Below, piece by piece: positions 1 through 12,071 of a stretch of 64,000 bases of DNA (the first letter of the stretch is position 1; each line of letters opens with the position of its first letter). The stretch spans positions 196,503,357 to 196,567,356 of the forward strand of contig NC_073695.1 in assembly GCF_029784165.1 (NCBI RefSeq), read 5' to 3'. The position numbers and the translations under genes are program-made. This DNA comes from Wyeomyia smithii. Taxonomy: Eukaryota > Arthropoda > Insecta > Diptera > Culicidae. The notes under the pieces are model-generated. The model made no database searches. It was not told the DNA's origin and saw nothing but the letters and a program-made list of their open reading frames with translations.

Positions 1-284
1 GCTCGGCTATACCGAGCCTCTAACCATCCTAAAAATATCGCCTAATTTCATACGTTACTCACACCAGTTTTATTATAATAAGGACTTATTTTTTGTTAGA
101 AGGAGAGTCAACAAGGGTACTGTAGAATTCAGAATGCAGGAAGAGTACGAGGTGGGGAGCCTGAGAATAAACCCATGCTAAGGTCATTTGACAAATCAAA
201 TAGCCTGATTCTTCTAAGATTCGAACCGACGACCACCCGCTTACCAAAGCGGACACTGTAACCTTGCGGCTACGGAGCTCCCCT
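1..284 (-). repeat. tRNA-derived SINE, copy A
   Basis: Read on the minus strand from about 284, a tRNA-like head carries a Pol III A box (TAGCCGCAAGG) and a B box (GGTTCGAATCTTAG), followed by a tRNA-unrelated body that runs to the window edge. The same sequence occurs in opposite orientation at 63480-63772 and as a decayed copy at 25440-25687. This identifies an interspersed SINE and not a tRNA gene: the acceptor stem does not close and the body is shared. It resembles Feilai-type mosquito SINEs from memory; the family name is not verified. The 3' end may continue outside the window. Confidence 0.8.
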
Positions 285-436
285 ATGCGAGTAACTTAGT
301 CAGTTTTGAACGGATTTATTTTGTTCTTTGGTAATCAATTAGGAAATGAAACGTAAAGCCTTCTTTTGAACGCCGATCTCGACCAATCAGAGCTGTAAAT
401 AAGGCCGAATAACAACCACTACGGGTATTTTTTTGG

Positions 437-1545
437 TTGGCAAATAGTTGGACACGTGTAACCCAAATGTGTTCATTCACCTCTGTCCAGCAACTCCTAT
501 CCCAACCTCCACGAGGTGCCGACCGGAATGCGAGTAACCTTAGCGGAGATCAGGTAACCAACCCCCGGTGGAAACTATGGTCGTATGCTGACTGGGAAGG
601 GGGTCGTACGCGGCTGTATCACCATATTAGGGGCGGCGTGCAACAGCGTCTGACCCGGAGCGGGCGGCTGAATTATGGAATGCTGTATTACGCCAGCTAC
701 ACAGATCAGCAGGATGTAGGTATCGCGACCTTGGTAGCATACCGAAACCTTTCTTCAACCACGAACAACGAAACTGGAAATACGGAACGGATCAATCGGC
801 AAAGGCCTAGGCTACGAATACGGAAAAAGATTAAGGTAAACGATTGGAAATTGGGTACTTGGAACGTCCGATCTCTCAATAAACGGCGCGGGTTGGCGTA
901 CTTGCGCGAGAACTACAGTGGCAGAGAGTCGAAATCGCAGCGATTCAGGAGGTCCGGTGGCCAAATTCCGGAGAAAGGGAATTCCGTGCAGTAGACCCTA
1001 TTGCACGCACTTCTTTCAAGTACCACATCTACTACAGTGGCGGCAGTCAGTTACGTAGTGCTGGGAAATCAGAAAACAAAAACATCCGGTGGAGGCCCGT
1101 AGATGACCGTATATGCGTGTTAAGGATTAAGGGCAAATTCTTCAACTACAGTTTAATCAACACAACACCTACGCACCGACATACGACAAATCCGATCAAG
1201 TCAACGATGAGTTCTATGAGAAGCTTGGGCGAATCTATGACGAGTGCCAAGAACACGACGTAAAAGTCGTCATCGGAGACGTAAACGCACAGGTTATGAA
1301 GGAGGAATTCTTCCGTCCGGTCATTGGAAGGCATAGCCTCCAGCCTCCAGGCTAATAAACTTTGCCGCGGGCAGAGGAATGGCTATATGTAGCTCCTATT
1401 TTCCACGTTTGAATATTCGGAAACACACCTGGAGGTATCCAAATGGAGAAGCCGGCTCCCAGATCGATTAGGTGTTTTCGGGGACCAAACATTGACTCTG
1501 ACCATTATCTCGTCGTTTGTAAGATCCGCGCACGGTTGTCGAACG
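437..1545 (+). pseudogene. RTE endonuclease (APE-type) remnant
   Basis: The first 185 codons (437-994) are open and end in the start of an APE-type endonuclease (NDWKLGTWNVRSLN, near residues 136-149). Further endonuclease blocks follow in shifted frames: an FFNYS-like block at 1140, a VIGDVNAQV-like block at about 1270-1300, and the C-terminal block NIDSDHYLVVCKIRARL at about 1488-1540. In intact elements this domain nicks target DNA to start target-primed reverse transcription. Here frameshifts and stops separate every block, so it cannot be functional. The N-terminal part before the endonuclease is unrecognised. Confidence 0.72.
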
Positions 1546-1670
1546 TGCTGAAGAAATCTCGCACAGAGAGGACGACGCGTTTTAACATTCAATGGTTGGA
1601 AGCTGACGGTGTGGCAGCAGAATAAACCAGTGAGCTGGATCAACGGATCGCAGAACAGCAGGAGGAAGGA

Positions 1671-2057
1671 GTGGAAGACATAAATGGGCTGTGGAGCAGT
1701 ATCCACGATGCCATCGAAACAACTGCGAAAGAGGTGATAGGAACGACGCGTGGAAGACAGCGTAATGGCTGGTTCGATGCCGAGTGCCAGAGAGCGACAG
1801 ATGAGAAGAATTGTGCCAGGAGCCGCATGCTCACTGCGGCTACGCGTCAGAACAGAGAGGGATACAGGGGGGCAAGAGCTGCCGAAAATAGAACCCACCG
1901 TCGGAAGAAGCGCGAGTACGAGGAGCAGGTGCTCGCCAGCGCAGAGGACAGCTATGCTCGAAACGACGTGCGGAGTTTCTATAGAACAATCAACAGAGTC
2001 AGAAGCAGGAATTTCCCTGTGCCGGTCATGTGTAATGGACGGCAACCTGCTTACTGA
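1671..2057 (+). pseudogene. RTE linker region between EN and RT
   Basis: This 128-codon open stretch is arginine/glutamate rich and includes WFDAECQRATDEKN (residues about 33-46) and EENRTHRRKKREYEEQ-like charged sequence. The same arrangement (WFDGECKRLVEEKNAARARM) is found at 39030-39080 in the second RTE element of the window. That places it in the linker between endonuclease and reverse transcriptase. It has no known catalytic role. It overlaps a different-frame open stretch at 1750-2112 that looks like a shadow. Confidence 0.6.
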
Positions 2058-2309
2058 TAAACCGACGGTTGCAGCCAGGTGGAAGGAGCATTATTTTTTT
2101 AGGTGCTATTGAACGGTGAGTAGCCGGATGAGCAGAGCGGGAACAGGATGACGATTATGAGTGACAAACAAGTTGTGGAGCCACCAACGCAGGAGGAGGT
2201 GAAAAAGGCGATTGGTGAGCTGAAAACGGCAAGGTCGCTGGGAAATACGAACTTCCAAGAGCGGGAAGCGAGCGACTGTACAATGCGATCCACCAGATAA
2301 CACTAAGGA

Positions 2310-3290
2310 TCTGGGCGGATGAACAAATGCCGAACGACTGGTTGGAAGGCCTCATATGCCCTATCTATCAGAAGAGTCATCGATTGGATTGTTGCAACTA
2401 TCGAGGCATTACGTTGCTCAACTCCGAAAATAAAGTTCCTGTTTATTCCTGTCCCTGTTCCTGTTCTTCAGATTGAGACCGTTAACGGAATCCTTTGTTG
2501 GCGAATACCAGGCTGGTTTTCGACAGGGGCGTTCAACGACGGATCAAATTTTCACCCTGCGACAGATCCTCGATAAGTTTCGGGAGTATAACCTACAGAA
2601 CAACCAATTTCAATGCGGAATACGACTCAGTGAAAAGAAACGAGCTGTGGCAAATCATGCTGGAACACGGTTTCCTAACGAAACTAATTAAGCTGAGTCG
2701 TATGACGCTAGAGGAATCGAAATCGTGCGTCCGGATGGCTGGCGAGACATCAGCCACGTTCGTAATGTTGGATGGACTTAAGCAAGGGGATGCGCTCTCT
2801 AACTAACTGTTCAACATCGCCCTTGAAGGTGCAGTACGAAGAGCAAACTTCTTGCTTCTTGGTTTTGCGGACGATATCGATATCATCGGTATCGACCGTA
2901 GGACCATGAAGAAGGCTTTCGTACCTTTTACGAGGGAAGCAGCTAGATTGGGACTTGTCATTATTTGCCAAAACAAAGTACATGGTAGCTGGCAGGGAGC
3001 GTGGGAGTTCCCGTGGTGTTGGTGCTGAGGTGGAGATAGATGGGGAACGATTTGAAGTGGTTGACGAATTCGTTTATCTTGGTACGCTTGTGACATGTCG
3101 CAACGATGTGAGACCCGGATTGAAACGGCGAGTTGCAGCAGCAAACAGGGCCTTCTACGGACTACGTAACCAGCTGAAGTCCTGTAGTTTGCAAACTCGC
3201 ACAAAACTAGCGCTGTATAGGACGCTGATACTCCCGGTGGCCCTTTACGGACATGAAGCATGGACGCTGAAAGGAAGCTGATCGACGAGT
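2310..3290 (+). pseudogene. RTE reverse transcriptase remnant
   Basis: Successive frames carry the RT signature blocks: a YQKSHRLDCCNYRGITLL-like block near 2360-2425, YQAGFRQGRSTTDQIF near 2505-2560, a MLDGLKQGDALSN block near 2766-2806, GFADDIDIIGIDR near 2860-2900, and a C-terminal block (EVVDEFVYLGTLVT, LYGHEAWTL) in the open stretch 2955-3281. The ADD catalytic core is still readable but is split from its neighbours by stops. Intact homologues copy the element RNA at the nicked target. A tail after 3290 (FERKVLRYL-like) continues in another frame to about 3600. Confidence 0.75.
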
Positions 3291-3690
3291 GCTCGGAGTT
3301 TTTGAGCGTAAAGTTTTGCGATACTTGGCGGTTAATTGGAAGATGGAGTGTGGCGCAGACGCATGAATCACGAGTTATATAAGGTATACAAACCTGCTGA
3401 TATTGTGAAGGAAATACAGCGCGACAGGCTTCAGTAGGGTGGACATGTAGCCAGAATGCCTGACGAGAGAGCCGCCGAAACTATCTTCAGTAAAGAACCA
3501 GGAAGAGGCCGTCGACTCTGTGGTAGGCCTCGCACGCGGTGGATGTGCGCGGTGGAAGAAGTTGCACGATCTGCTCGTGTACGAGGAGACTGAGAACGGC
3601 TGCCCAAGACAGAAGATGCTGGACATCTCTAGTTCGTTCGGCCCTAAACCGGTGAACAGTCCGTTAGCCAACAAAGCAAAGTAAAATAAG

Positions 3691-6600
3691 TACGAGGCTG
3701 GCGTCACTAGAAGCGCTATCTGGTTACGTATTGCTAAAACTGAACACTTTACACACACAACAAGTTTACACAATGCTTGCCTCAGATGAAAATCGGTAAT
3801 TGCGATATAATCCAAGATGGCAGCCAAATTCAAGATAATAGCCAACATTATGACCACTCCAAATGAAAGCCCTATCATTCCTTTTTACATAAAAGTGCTA
3901 CTTGTAGTAAGTTCCATAACGAATTTCAGAGACATAGCTCAAATAAAATACCAAGAATTGCTAAAATTTCAACTTTTATCAAAACTATTTCATCCCTTGG
4001 TGATCGAGGGGTCAAAAAATTCGAACAAACTAAAATGACATTATCAGTTTGTCTCTATTTCTAACAACTATGTACATTTATATCATCCTAGGGCCTGGTT
4101 TCAGCGAGAATTGCTCAGCTCGAAAATTATTTGTAGTCTAAGAAAGTCGATTTTTTCTAAAAACTAACTTTTGAGATCACACCAGATTTCGACATTTTAT
4201 ACATTTCTAAAACTTTTGGCATCAAAAACATATTTCTATTCTGACATTGCATGAGCTATTTGCTACCTGTACATTTTTCCATCGTCAAAAAGTGAAACTC
4301 TGACCGCTTTGAGGCTCCACTTTCCGAAGTTCGATTGAGTTTAAAATTTTGCATGGAGCCATTTTTCGAGAACACGAACTTTTGCACCCTATCGCTTTAA
4401 TCAGCGTTCTGAGGAACATATTCATAGACAAAAAGTGAAACAAAAGATTCTTATCAGGTATGCTGATATAAGAAAACAAATCGAAGAATAAGTGAGGTTA
4501 ATAAAATCCAGTCAAAAGCTAACAGAACTCTGTCACAAGTCTGTAATTTTGAATCGATTTTACAATAATTTTCATTGTAGAAAATTTTCTCCGGATCCCA
4601 CGATGAAAATTTCCAGGGAATCGGGAATCCCGATAAATTCCGTACTTGATGTCCTAAGAAGCACGCTCTATATGATTGAAGTGAAACGACGAAGTCTCAG
4701 AAGTAAACTCGTATGATGATGATAACAAAACATTTTTGATTTGATTAGATATTCATATTACAACAATAATTAGGTTGAGCACAAATTATTAGCGAAAAAT
4801 GGAAACCTCACGGAGCTCCTGGTTATTTTGAAACATTGTAAAAATTTTGTTTCAGTTCTGATATTCCAATTTTGAAAATGATTGTAAATTTATTTAATAA
4901 CGAAATTATAATAAACACTAATCGAAAGTCTATCTTAATTTTGGAATCTAAGCCTGTCTTTGCCCTACCATTTTGGCAGGGGTTAGAATATCGGTTATGA
5001 GTGGAAATTATATGTTTGGTTCTTTATCTTTTCATTTCATTGGTTACGAATCATCGCCCGTTTCGTTAAAACTCAAGTCTTCCGATTGGCCAGAACTCCT
5101 CACACACAACTCAACATTAGGGAGGGTTGAAAAGGGAACGAATAACAACTGGCAATCATTTTCGTCAAGTGTTTTAAGCTATTCGACGCAGAAGAGATCC
5201 GTTTCCCTCCATAGCTTCGCATCGTAAACTTTTGGGGAAAACCCGACAGCCGAGTACTGCAATTCCCGGATGCTCGCGAGAGCTAGCATCGTTGAAATGG
5301 AGCAACTCGAAACGGGTAGCATCGGGCCCCCGGAATGAGTGACGCTATGATTTATGATGCTTTGTCGTCTGGAAATTGATGATAAGTGCATATATGGGTT
5401 CAACAGTATCGAATTATTTTGCTAAGCGAGCTTTCATCCCACGCAGTAGCACAGGGAAGTACGATATTGCCGGTGAAATTGGTGACTCTAACTTGGCCTT
5501 GCATGGAGGGCAGCATCAATCGCTGCCGTTACTCTCTGGTACAGCGTATTCCTCGGAACTATCCTTTAGGGTAATTAGGACTTAGTTTCATGCTCCTTGA
5601 TGTGCATCGAAACGACCGAGCTGCTAAGTGGAGGCAACAGAAGCCATCATGGCACGGTTGACTACCCGTTTTCTCATCTGTTGGCATGCTGGCGGAAAAT
5701 CTGCCCGTCTGGGCCCTGGGAGATAATGTCGAGCTGCCATCTCGTTCGACTAGCCATCAAAGTTCCGGCCCAAGCACATACGAACAGGACGAAGAGTGAC
5801 GTGGGCGCACAGAATAGAATGACACAGAACAGAACAACTCCTTCCATACGATGTGGTTAACAAGCTCTTTCCTATAGCTGGTGATGAACGCAATGTTGCT
5901 GTGGTTAGAGGGCTATTTAAACCGTTTGGGTGTTTCTGTTATGGCGAATGACATGAACAGAAATCCTGCAAGAGTTCAGATGGATGGATTTTCAAATAAA
6001 ATAATGATATGTTTGTTTTGGTGCAAATACATTTTAAATAGATAAATTTATAAATTATTTGAAATACACCATGTTGACGGCTTAAAATTTTATGTTTCAA
6101 CAATTTTATTAAATTAAAAAAACTGTGATACAGTAATAAAATTTTTAATTTCACTCCTTACGAGCGATTCGGAAGGCGTATTTATCTTGATAAATTATTT
6201 TGTTCAACTCTAACACTTTCAAAGGAAATTGCGTTCTCCTCTCTATTGATATAATAAAAAAAACCGCCCATTTTTCTTCGACAATACTGTCCATGATGTG
6301 TTTATAATTGATAGAAAAAATAGCGTATTAAAGTCTGCAATTGCTAACCGTCCTGAAAGGATGGCATATTAAATATGGAGCAGAATACATTCACAAAAGA
6401 TTTATTGCACGAGTACTTCTGTTCCATGTTAGCCCGAAAAAAGTCGTGAGTCGTTGGTTTCGACTCATGGATTTTTATGGCGGTGTTTCTCAGCGATAAA
6501 AAATCGTACAAGAATAACCTTTAGAAAGAGATCAGTAATTTCATACGTACACCCACACACACAACACGCATACAAAGGAAGAATTGCACTTCTCGCAAGA

Positions 6601-8367
6601 GCACATTTCCAAAAGGTTTCACCAAAGACAGAACACTTTTTGCTTTCCTCTGTACCATATTTCTCCATTAAAAAACAATGCTACCTGAGTTATGGGGACG
6701 CATGGTTATTTATTTTGAATTTAATACCCCTAATGACATTGATAGTATTTCAATAGCGTTAGTGCTTTATTTTATTCTATCAAACTGCTTTGTCAAGAAG
6801 GCGAATCATACATACATACTTGAAACAAACTTAAACTAACGTTGCTAGCAACTTTATTGAAGGTTTACGAATACAATGTAGGTTCAGTAGTTCCATTTTC
6901 GCATAAAATTAATGTTCACAACGGTGCGTGACCAGGGCCAACCTTACCGCCACATCGTTTACTCCTTAAACACACAACGACAAGCGGTTTCGGCCTGCCA
7001 TGTGAAAATGAAGCAGCGCGTCCGGAATGTGACAGCTGGAGAAAAATGCGAAAATATTGCTTCTATCCTTGCCGGTTGGCCTTGCTCCCGAGTGGGTAGG
7101 GCACGAGCGGTCCGTTATGGATGGCAATCGACCCCTTCGCCGCCAGTCGCAGAAGACATTTTTTGCGCCAAGTGCCGAGATTGTTGCACAAGCAAACAAT
7201 TTCAGCATAGCAAAAAGACGCTGTTGAACATTTTATGTTTATTATGGTCTACATAATTGTGAACAAAATATTGCAGTGTAACCGTTTCGGGTTCAACTGT
7301 TGTTGTCTCCAAAGTAAATGGTCGTACGGCTGTGTGCACAGACAAATAAAACCAGGTATTTATAGGATAGAAGTAAAACTAGTGAATGGGGCCACTACGC
7401 GTACAGAATGGCATGGTGTCAAAAACTGGTTGAATTTCTTCACGTACACTTACGGATCGCAACATTTCCGCTGTTCCAACCCTAGTAACAATATTGGTTT
7501 TATCACAGTTTTATAGCACTCAATACAGCCAAAACAGCGCTATAGATCTTTGATAAAACCAGTTTTGCTACTTGGGAAGAATTCATATCTGCTGCTATTT
7601 CGCTTGGAAGCTCTTATTACAAACTGTAAAGCTTTTTTGGTGACTTGTTCGATAGAAATTCACCATATACTTACATTTCAGAAGAATTGGAACTGGATGG
7701 TATTTGGCCTTGATTTCAGCTCTGATTAATCGCAATCGACGCTCAACAAGGCTATACATTTTCCAATAGTACAATACTTAGCATTCTGATTTTTAACTTT
7801 ATGCAATTACGATTTTCACGTAGCTAATTTTCTAATACCGAGATAGCTGCAAGAATCAAGGAAAATCGTTTGAAACTAACCATGTTGCGACGATTTGAAA
7901 TTGAACAAATTTCATCAAATGTTTCGATTTTAGATTTTCATTTTACACTCACTCAAAGCCGTAGTTCAGTGTAAAAAATTTACTGTCGCTAGTTTTGTTG
8001 TACTGAATATTGTAAATAATTCAGGCCGTTGGAATACTCACTATTCATTAGCGGAAAAACCCAAAATAAAATCTAGATTCAAATAACTCGTAAGTTTTCT
8101 CGGGAACGCATGTTAAATGATACCGAACTATTTCATAAAAATATCCCACTTTAAATTATTTTATAATAATTGTTTTTGATTTGGTTGAAACTTTACATTG
8201 ATTTTCTTTGGGCTTATGACCTTTTATTTTGTGCCATCAGTTTTTTTTTTAATCACGACTAATTTTTGAGAAGTGTTCATGTAAAAATGGTATTGATGAT
8301 TATCAACAAAATTTTAGAGCTAAAAAGGCTTGTTTGATCGGTGTGACGTTTTCGGCAAAGGTGTAAA
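3691..8367. other. Unassigned AT-rich DNA
   Basis: I see no recognisable gene or bounded element here. Open stretches of 60-115 codons exist (for example 4973-5227, 5597-5860, 6454-6756, 6912-7256), but none shows a known motif or good exon borders. A slightly more GC-rich patch at about 5240-5850 and another at 6900-7450 look like unique sequence and are the likeliest places for a missed exon. The motif AAAAAGTGAAAC occurs twice (about 4290 and 4430). The rest is probably old, unrecognisable repeat or intergenic sequence. Confidence 0.5.
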
Positions 8368-8369
8368 TA

Positions 8370-9076
8370 CACTGGGGTCTTTTTTTACGCGGTTGGTTGT
8401 ACCGCGTTGAAAAAAACCGCGTAATTTGAAAAAATCGCATAAAAAACTCCATTCAATAAAAAGATCCGATTAAAAATAATAGCACGTAAGAAAACATAAA
8501 CTTTAAAAATGATATAAAAATAGGTAATAACTTTTTTATACTGATTTTCCCATATTTTTAAGCTATCGTTCCTTAATCGGAAGATAATCGCAACGACCCT
8601 GACTCGTAGCGTTATACAATTATTAATGTATTTTTGTTCCTTTTTTTCCGAATCAACATTAATTGCCTATTAACCCTCTAGTGCCCAATGCCGCCTTTTG
8701 GCGGGCGTCAGTCAAACCTCTAAAAAGCTTCAATAAATACTTCAAAAGTGTTCATAATGATTCAAAGTGATTTTACCGAAGCCCGTCCAGAAATTAACTT
8801 GGGAACTAGAGGGTTGATTGATAATAACTGCATATATTTCAAATATGCATTATTCAGATTGATAGAACAGAAAATCTTATGTGTCTTAACTATACGATTG
8901 ATTTTTTACTTTATTAGATTTACTTATACTAAACTTAGTTGATACTGCGTAAAAATAATCCGCGTTATTAGAAAAAAATGCGTAAAAATAATTCGCGCTA
9001 TTGTAAAAAACGCGTAAAAAAATCCGCGTATAAAAATACAGCATAAAAATAACCCGCGTAAAAAAAGACCCCAGTG
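8370..9076. mobile_element. TA-flanked MITE, ACGCGG family
   Basis: The left end CACTGGGGTCTTTTTTTACG is matched as an exact inverted repeat of at least 23 bp by the right end, and a TA dinucleotide sits outside each end (8368-8369, 9077-9078). The 707 bp interior is AT-rich, is packed with GCGTAAAAA-type motifs near both ends, and encodes nothing. TA duplication plus terminal inverted repeats is the signature of a Tc1/mariner-type non-autonomous element. A 161 bp relative with the same end architecture is at 53067-53227. Confidence 0.85.
8674..8813. mobile_element. piggyBac-like MITE nested inside the previous MITE
   Basis: The ends CCCTCTAGTGCCCAA and (inverted) CCCTCTAGTTCCCAA face each other 140 bp apart. 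TTAA lies at 8670-8673, and TTGA, one substitution from TTAA, lies at 8814-8817. A CCC-starting inverted repeat inside a TTAA duplication is the piggyBac pattern. The interior also contains the small palindrome GCCGCCTTTTGGCGGGC. It splits the larger MITE and must therefore be the younger insertion. Confidence 0.75.
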
Positions 9077-9078
9077 TA

Positions 9079-9726
9079 GTAACTTTTTCTTGCCTAAAGA
9101 AATATACACGTGAAAAAACAAAGGATTTAAAACTAATTATGACAAATGGAGAATTTTTGAATTAATGATATCTACAAAAGATTAGTTATTTGATTATGGA
9201 GATACGAGGAAAAAATGTTTTTCTTGTGGACGAAAATGAAAATTGCTGCTTTTAAAAGCGATGGTAACTCACTGTAAAAATTTAGGTCTCGTTCAAGAAA
9301 ATTCATAACTCTGCATGCAAAATAAGATGTTTCACTTAAGAAAAACGGTTATCGTTCGACTTCACAGCAGCATTTCGAACCCAAACTGAATTTCGCTATC
9401 CACCAACCTCAGGATGCACTTTTGCTATCTACTTTCATCTGTCACGACTAGAATCTGATTGCCCTACTTCCAAGCCTTAACATCATACAGATTTGATACT
9501 TTGTTGCGTGATTAAGAACTCAATCGGTCCGATTGTGTTTGCCAACATGAAATGAATTTTGGTCAGTCCCATGTAACAAATAAACGCAAAACAAGCTCAG
9601 TTCTGAAAATAACTAGCATGAAATTATGGTCACTATCGTAGAAATACCAATTGAAGTACTAATAGGAAAAATAATTAACTTGTTGCCTATACAAGTAGTC
9701 TGTCATATATATATTTACCTCGTATA
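9079..9726. other. Unassigned AT-rich DNA
   Basis: No gene or repeat with definable borders was recognised between the MITE and the CA microsatellite. Confidence 0.5.
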
Positions 9727-9728
9727 AA

Positions 9729-10080
9729 TGCATTTTTGCACACACATGCTATACACACACACACACAAACACACATACACAAACACACATACAAAAACAC
9801 ACACACACATTCATACACACACGCACACGCACACACACGCACACGCATACACACACGCACACATACACACACGCACACGCACACACACGTTATATACACA
9901 CGTTACTTACACATACACACGTTACTTACACATACACACACGTTACTTACACATACACATACACACACATACACACACACACGCACACGCCACTCACACA
10001 TACACGCATACACCACTCACACATACACACACACGCTTTTCACACACCCACACGCTACTCAGACACACACGCTCGTTATA
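9729..10080. repeat. Imperfect (CA)n microsatellite
   Basis: About 350 bp consist of CA repeats with interspersed TA, CG and ACATACACA variants, including a short higher-order unit (GTTACTTACACATACACA) repeated three times around 9902-9955. The open frames through it are histidine/threonine strings and are artefacts of the repeat. Confidence 0.95.
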
Positions 10081-10240
10081 CGATACACTACACCTACACT
10101 ATCGGCAGCACCCAAACGGCTTCCAAGTCTTCCAATGGTCCCTTCCATTCCAACGGCTTCCAATAGTTCCCAGTGCCGTTCACGTCCAATCTCGGGCTGT
10201 ATTCCAACAACGATATTTGAATTAGATTACTACTGGTGAA

Positions 10241-11548
10241 CAGTGGGGCAAATTGGTCCGTTGGCGCGACAAAACCTCATCACTCCTTAACAGTTGTGTC
10301 CACAGTGGTCATGTCTTCGGCAATGTTGTTCACCATAAAAACATCGTTTTGAAAAATGTATTCAGGCAGCTTTAATTTTTTTCCTACAGATGGCGCTGAC
10401 ATCTATCTTCTGAATGAATGGTGCTAGCCATTTTGTTTCTTCGGGAAAGTTGTTTATATCAACAAATGACATAAAGTTGTCGAACATATTACAACTGTAG
10501 GACGGACCGTTAACGAGATAAAATTATTTTCATTATTATTAAATCCAAAATTTCAGTAATGATCCATAGCTGAGACTTAAGTACATATGTTTCAATTTCA
10601 GATATATTCGAATTTCCGAGTCATCATGAAATGAATTATTGGAAGTTTGTAGTTGCCTTTGTATATTTTTTGCCAACCTATGATGTGTCATCATTTTTGA
10701 GAAAGAATATAAAATATAATTTTAATGGTATTGTTTGTGACAAAATATTTCAAATAGGAACATTATTATTCCATTTGGCATAGATATTAAACGCTTACTT
10801 TTGTTTGAGACACTGTTTATCCAATAACAAACTGTTTCCTAGAACTAATAATTATTTCTGAGGGGTCTTAATACTACTGGACTTCAGTTTTGAAAGACCC
10901 TCAACACAATTAGGGTCGTGTTGCACACACCAGCATTTAGCAAAGCCTATTGTAGGAAAAACATCGATACGGACCCTGCTGATTAACGATTTTTTACATG
11001 AATTGACATGAAAACAATCGCTGCGAAAACTCGAAGTACTCGGTAAGTCGCAACTAGTAGCAGCTGATTTTTGGTTTAGTACTAGCCAATACCTTATATT
11101 TTAGTACAATAATAGTGTCATAGCAGAACAACGTAGAACTTTATGTTTTTCATATTGCCGAAAATGAGGAAAAATTACAAAAAAAAACTTAGTTTTACAT
11201 ACTATGTCCCTTCGAACATATTTTCAACAAAATTGTCTTAATATCACATTACCTCTTAGTTTTTACTCTATTTTATGAGTATCATATGAGTTAGCTAATT
11301 AATTTCTAAGTATTTGCCTGCCCTACTGGAAAATATCTGTGAAAATTTTTTCTTCCATTTCACAAGCCTTGTAAATCCTCACTTTCACAATATTATAGCA
11401 CATTTTCTAAATTATTTTTCAAAGCAAATTATCATGATTTCCAGTCGATAACATGTCTACTGCAAGAAGAATATAAAATGAGGCATGAAAACTGAATTTC
11501 GTTTTTTTTTTGAGTTTTGTCGCGACTTTTCTGGGTTCTGCCCCACAG
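10241..11548. mobile_element. Candidate DNA element with CAGTGGGGCA ends
   Basis: The left end starts CAGTGGGGCA and reaches GCGCGACAAAAC within 36 bp. The right end, read inverted, starts CTGTGGGGCA and reaches GTCGCGACAAAAC at the same distance. The match is imperfect between these blocks. The 1.3 kb interior is AT-rich with no transposase. No clear target duplication was found (TGAA left, TGTG right), so the class is open; it could also be an old foldback remnant. Confidence 0.55.
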
Positions 11549-11564
11549 TGTGGTGGGGTCCAAC

Positions 11565-11900
11565 TCAGATCGAAGGGAAGCCGAACTGTTCGCCTTGAGG
11601 GTCGACCAGAGAATGATCTTCTCTCAACACAGAATGTCCTTTTATAGCGTCACTCAGTGTGGGGAACTTGGGTGATTTGGGGAAGAACCAATCACGTGGA
11701 AGCATCTCTGCTTTCACTCTTCGTTGCTTACGTTGGGTGATGAATGCGATGCCAGCCAATGACTGAATGCGTGAAATCATTTCGTCTATGTTTTTGAAGT
11801 CTGCGTTAGGGAAATATACCAATCGTATGAAAAATGTATGTGGATATTCGACCTTCAAACTTTTCCGCAACTTGCACGAAGTAATAAGAAAATGGTAGCT
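11565..11900 (-). CDS. Unrecognised open reading frame
   Basis: A 101-codon frame (start codon at 11870, open upstream to at least 11900) ends at 11565, only 17 bp from the end of the preceding DNA element. The translation is basic and lacks low complexity (for example ITQRKQRRVKAEMLPRDW around residues 44-61), which makes it more protein-like than its neighbours. I do not recognise the family. It could be the C-terminal end of a retroelement Gag or ORF1, or a host exon cut by the insertion. There is no obvious splice acceptor or poly(A) signal to decide. Confidence 0.25.
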   Translation of the reverse strand, partial: SYHFLITSCKLRKSLKVEYPHTFFIRLVYFPNADFKNIDEMISRIQSLAGIAFITQRKQRRVKAEMLPRDWFFPKSPKFPTLSDAIKGHSVLREDHSLVDPQGEQFGFPSI

Positions 11901-12071
11901 AAAATTATCATGTTATATAAATCTTGTATATATTAGCTTTCCAACGGTATATTAAATATTGAAATCTGAACAGTTGTTTGAGCGCTATTAGCATTTAAGA
12001 TCCGCCAACCAAAAACGTTACATGTTCAATCCAGTTTTCACAGAATGTACCTTAGTATAGTGTCGTCAAAA

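Larger units (their letters stand above)
437..3690 (+). mobile_element. Decayed RTE-like non-LTR retrotransposon, copy 1
   Basis: Endonuclease and reverse-transcriptase motifs follow one another on the plus strand in the order of a single-ORF RTE/BovB-type LINE, but they are spread over all three frames with many stops. The EN starts near 855 (LGTWNVRSL). The RT lies at about 2330-3270 (CCNYRGITLL, GFRQGRSTTDQIF, GFADDIDII, LYGHEAWTL). The length of about 3.2 kb fits the family. The 3' end is placed near the AAAGTAAAATAAGTA-like tail at 3675-3695; no target-site duplication was found, so both borders are approximate. It is related to, but clearly diverged from, the element at 37598-40908. Confidence 0.8.

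Noticed and set aside
225..284. tRNA genes at the window ends (also 63480-63553 and 26095-26166)
   Set aside because: They are heads of SINEs: the bodies are repeated, the cloverleaf does not close and target duplications or tails are present.
5597..5860. 87-codon frame in a GC-richer patch
   Set aside because: No motif, no conserved start context, and stop-rich neighbours.
6912..7256. 114-codon frame with Cys-rich end (CAKCRDCC)
   Set aside because: No recognisable zinc-finger spacing, no splice or promoter support, and an overlapping open frame on the other strand.
9687..10239. His/Thr-rich frames on both strands at the CA array
   Set aside because: Dinucleotide repeat translation; all frames are open.
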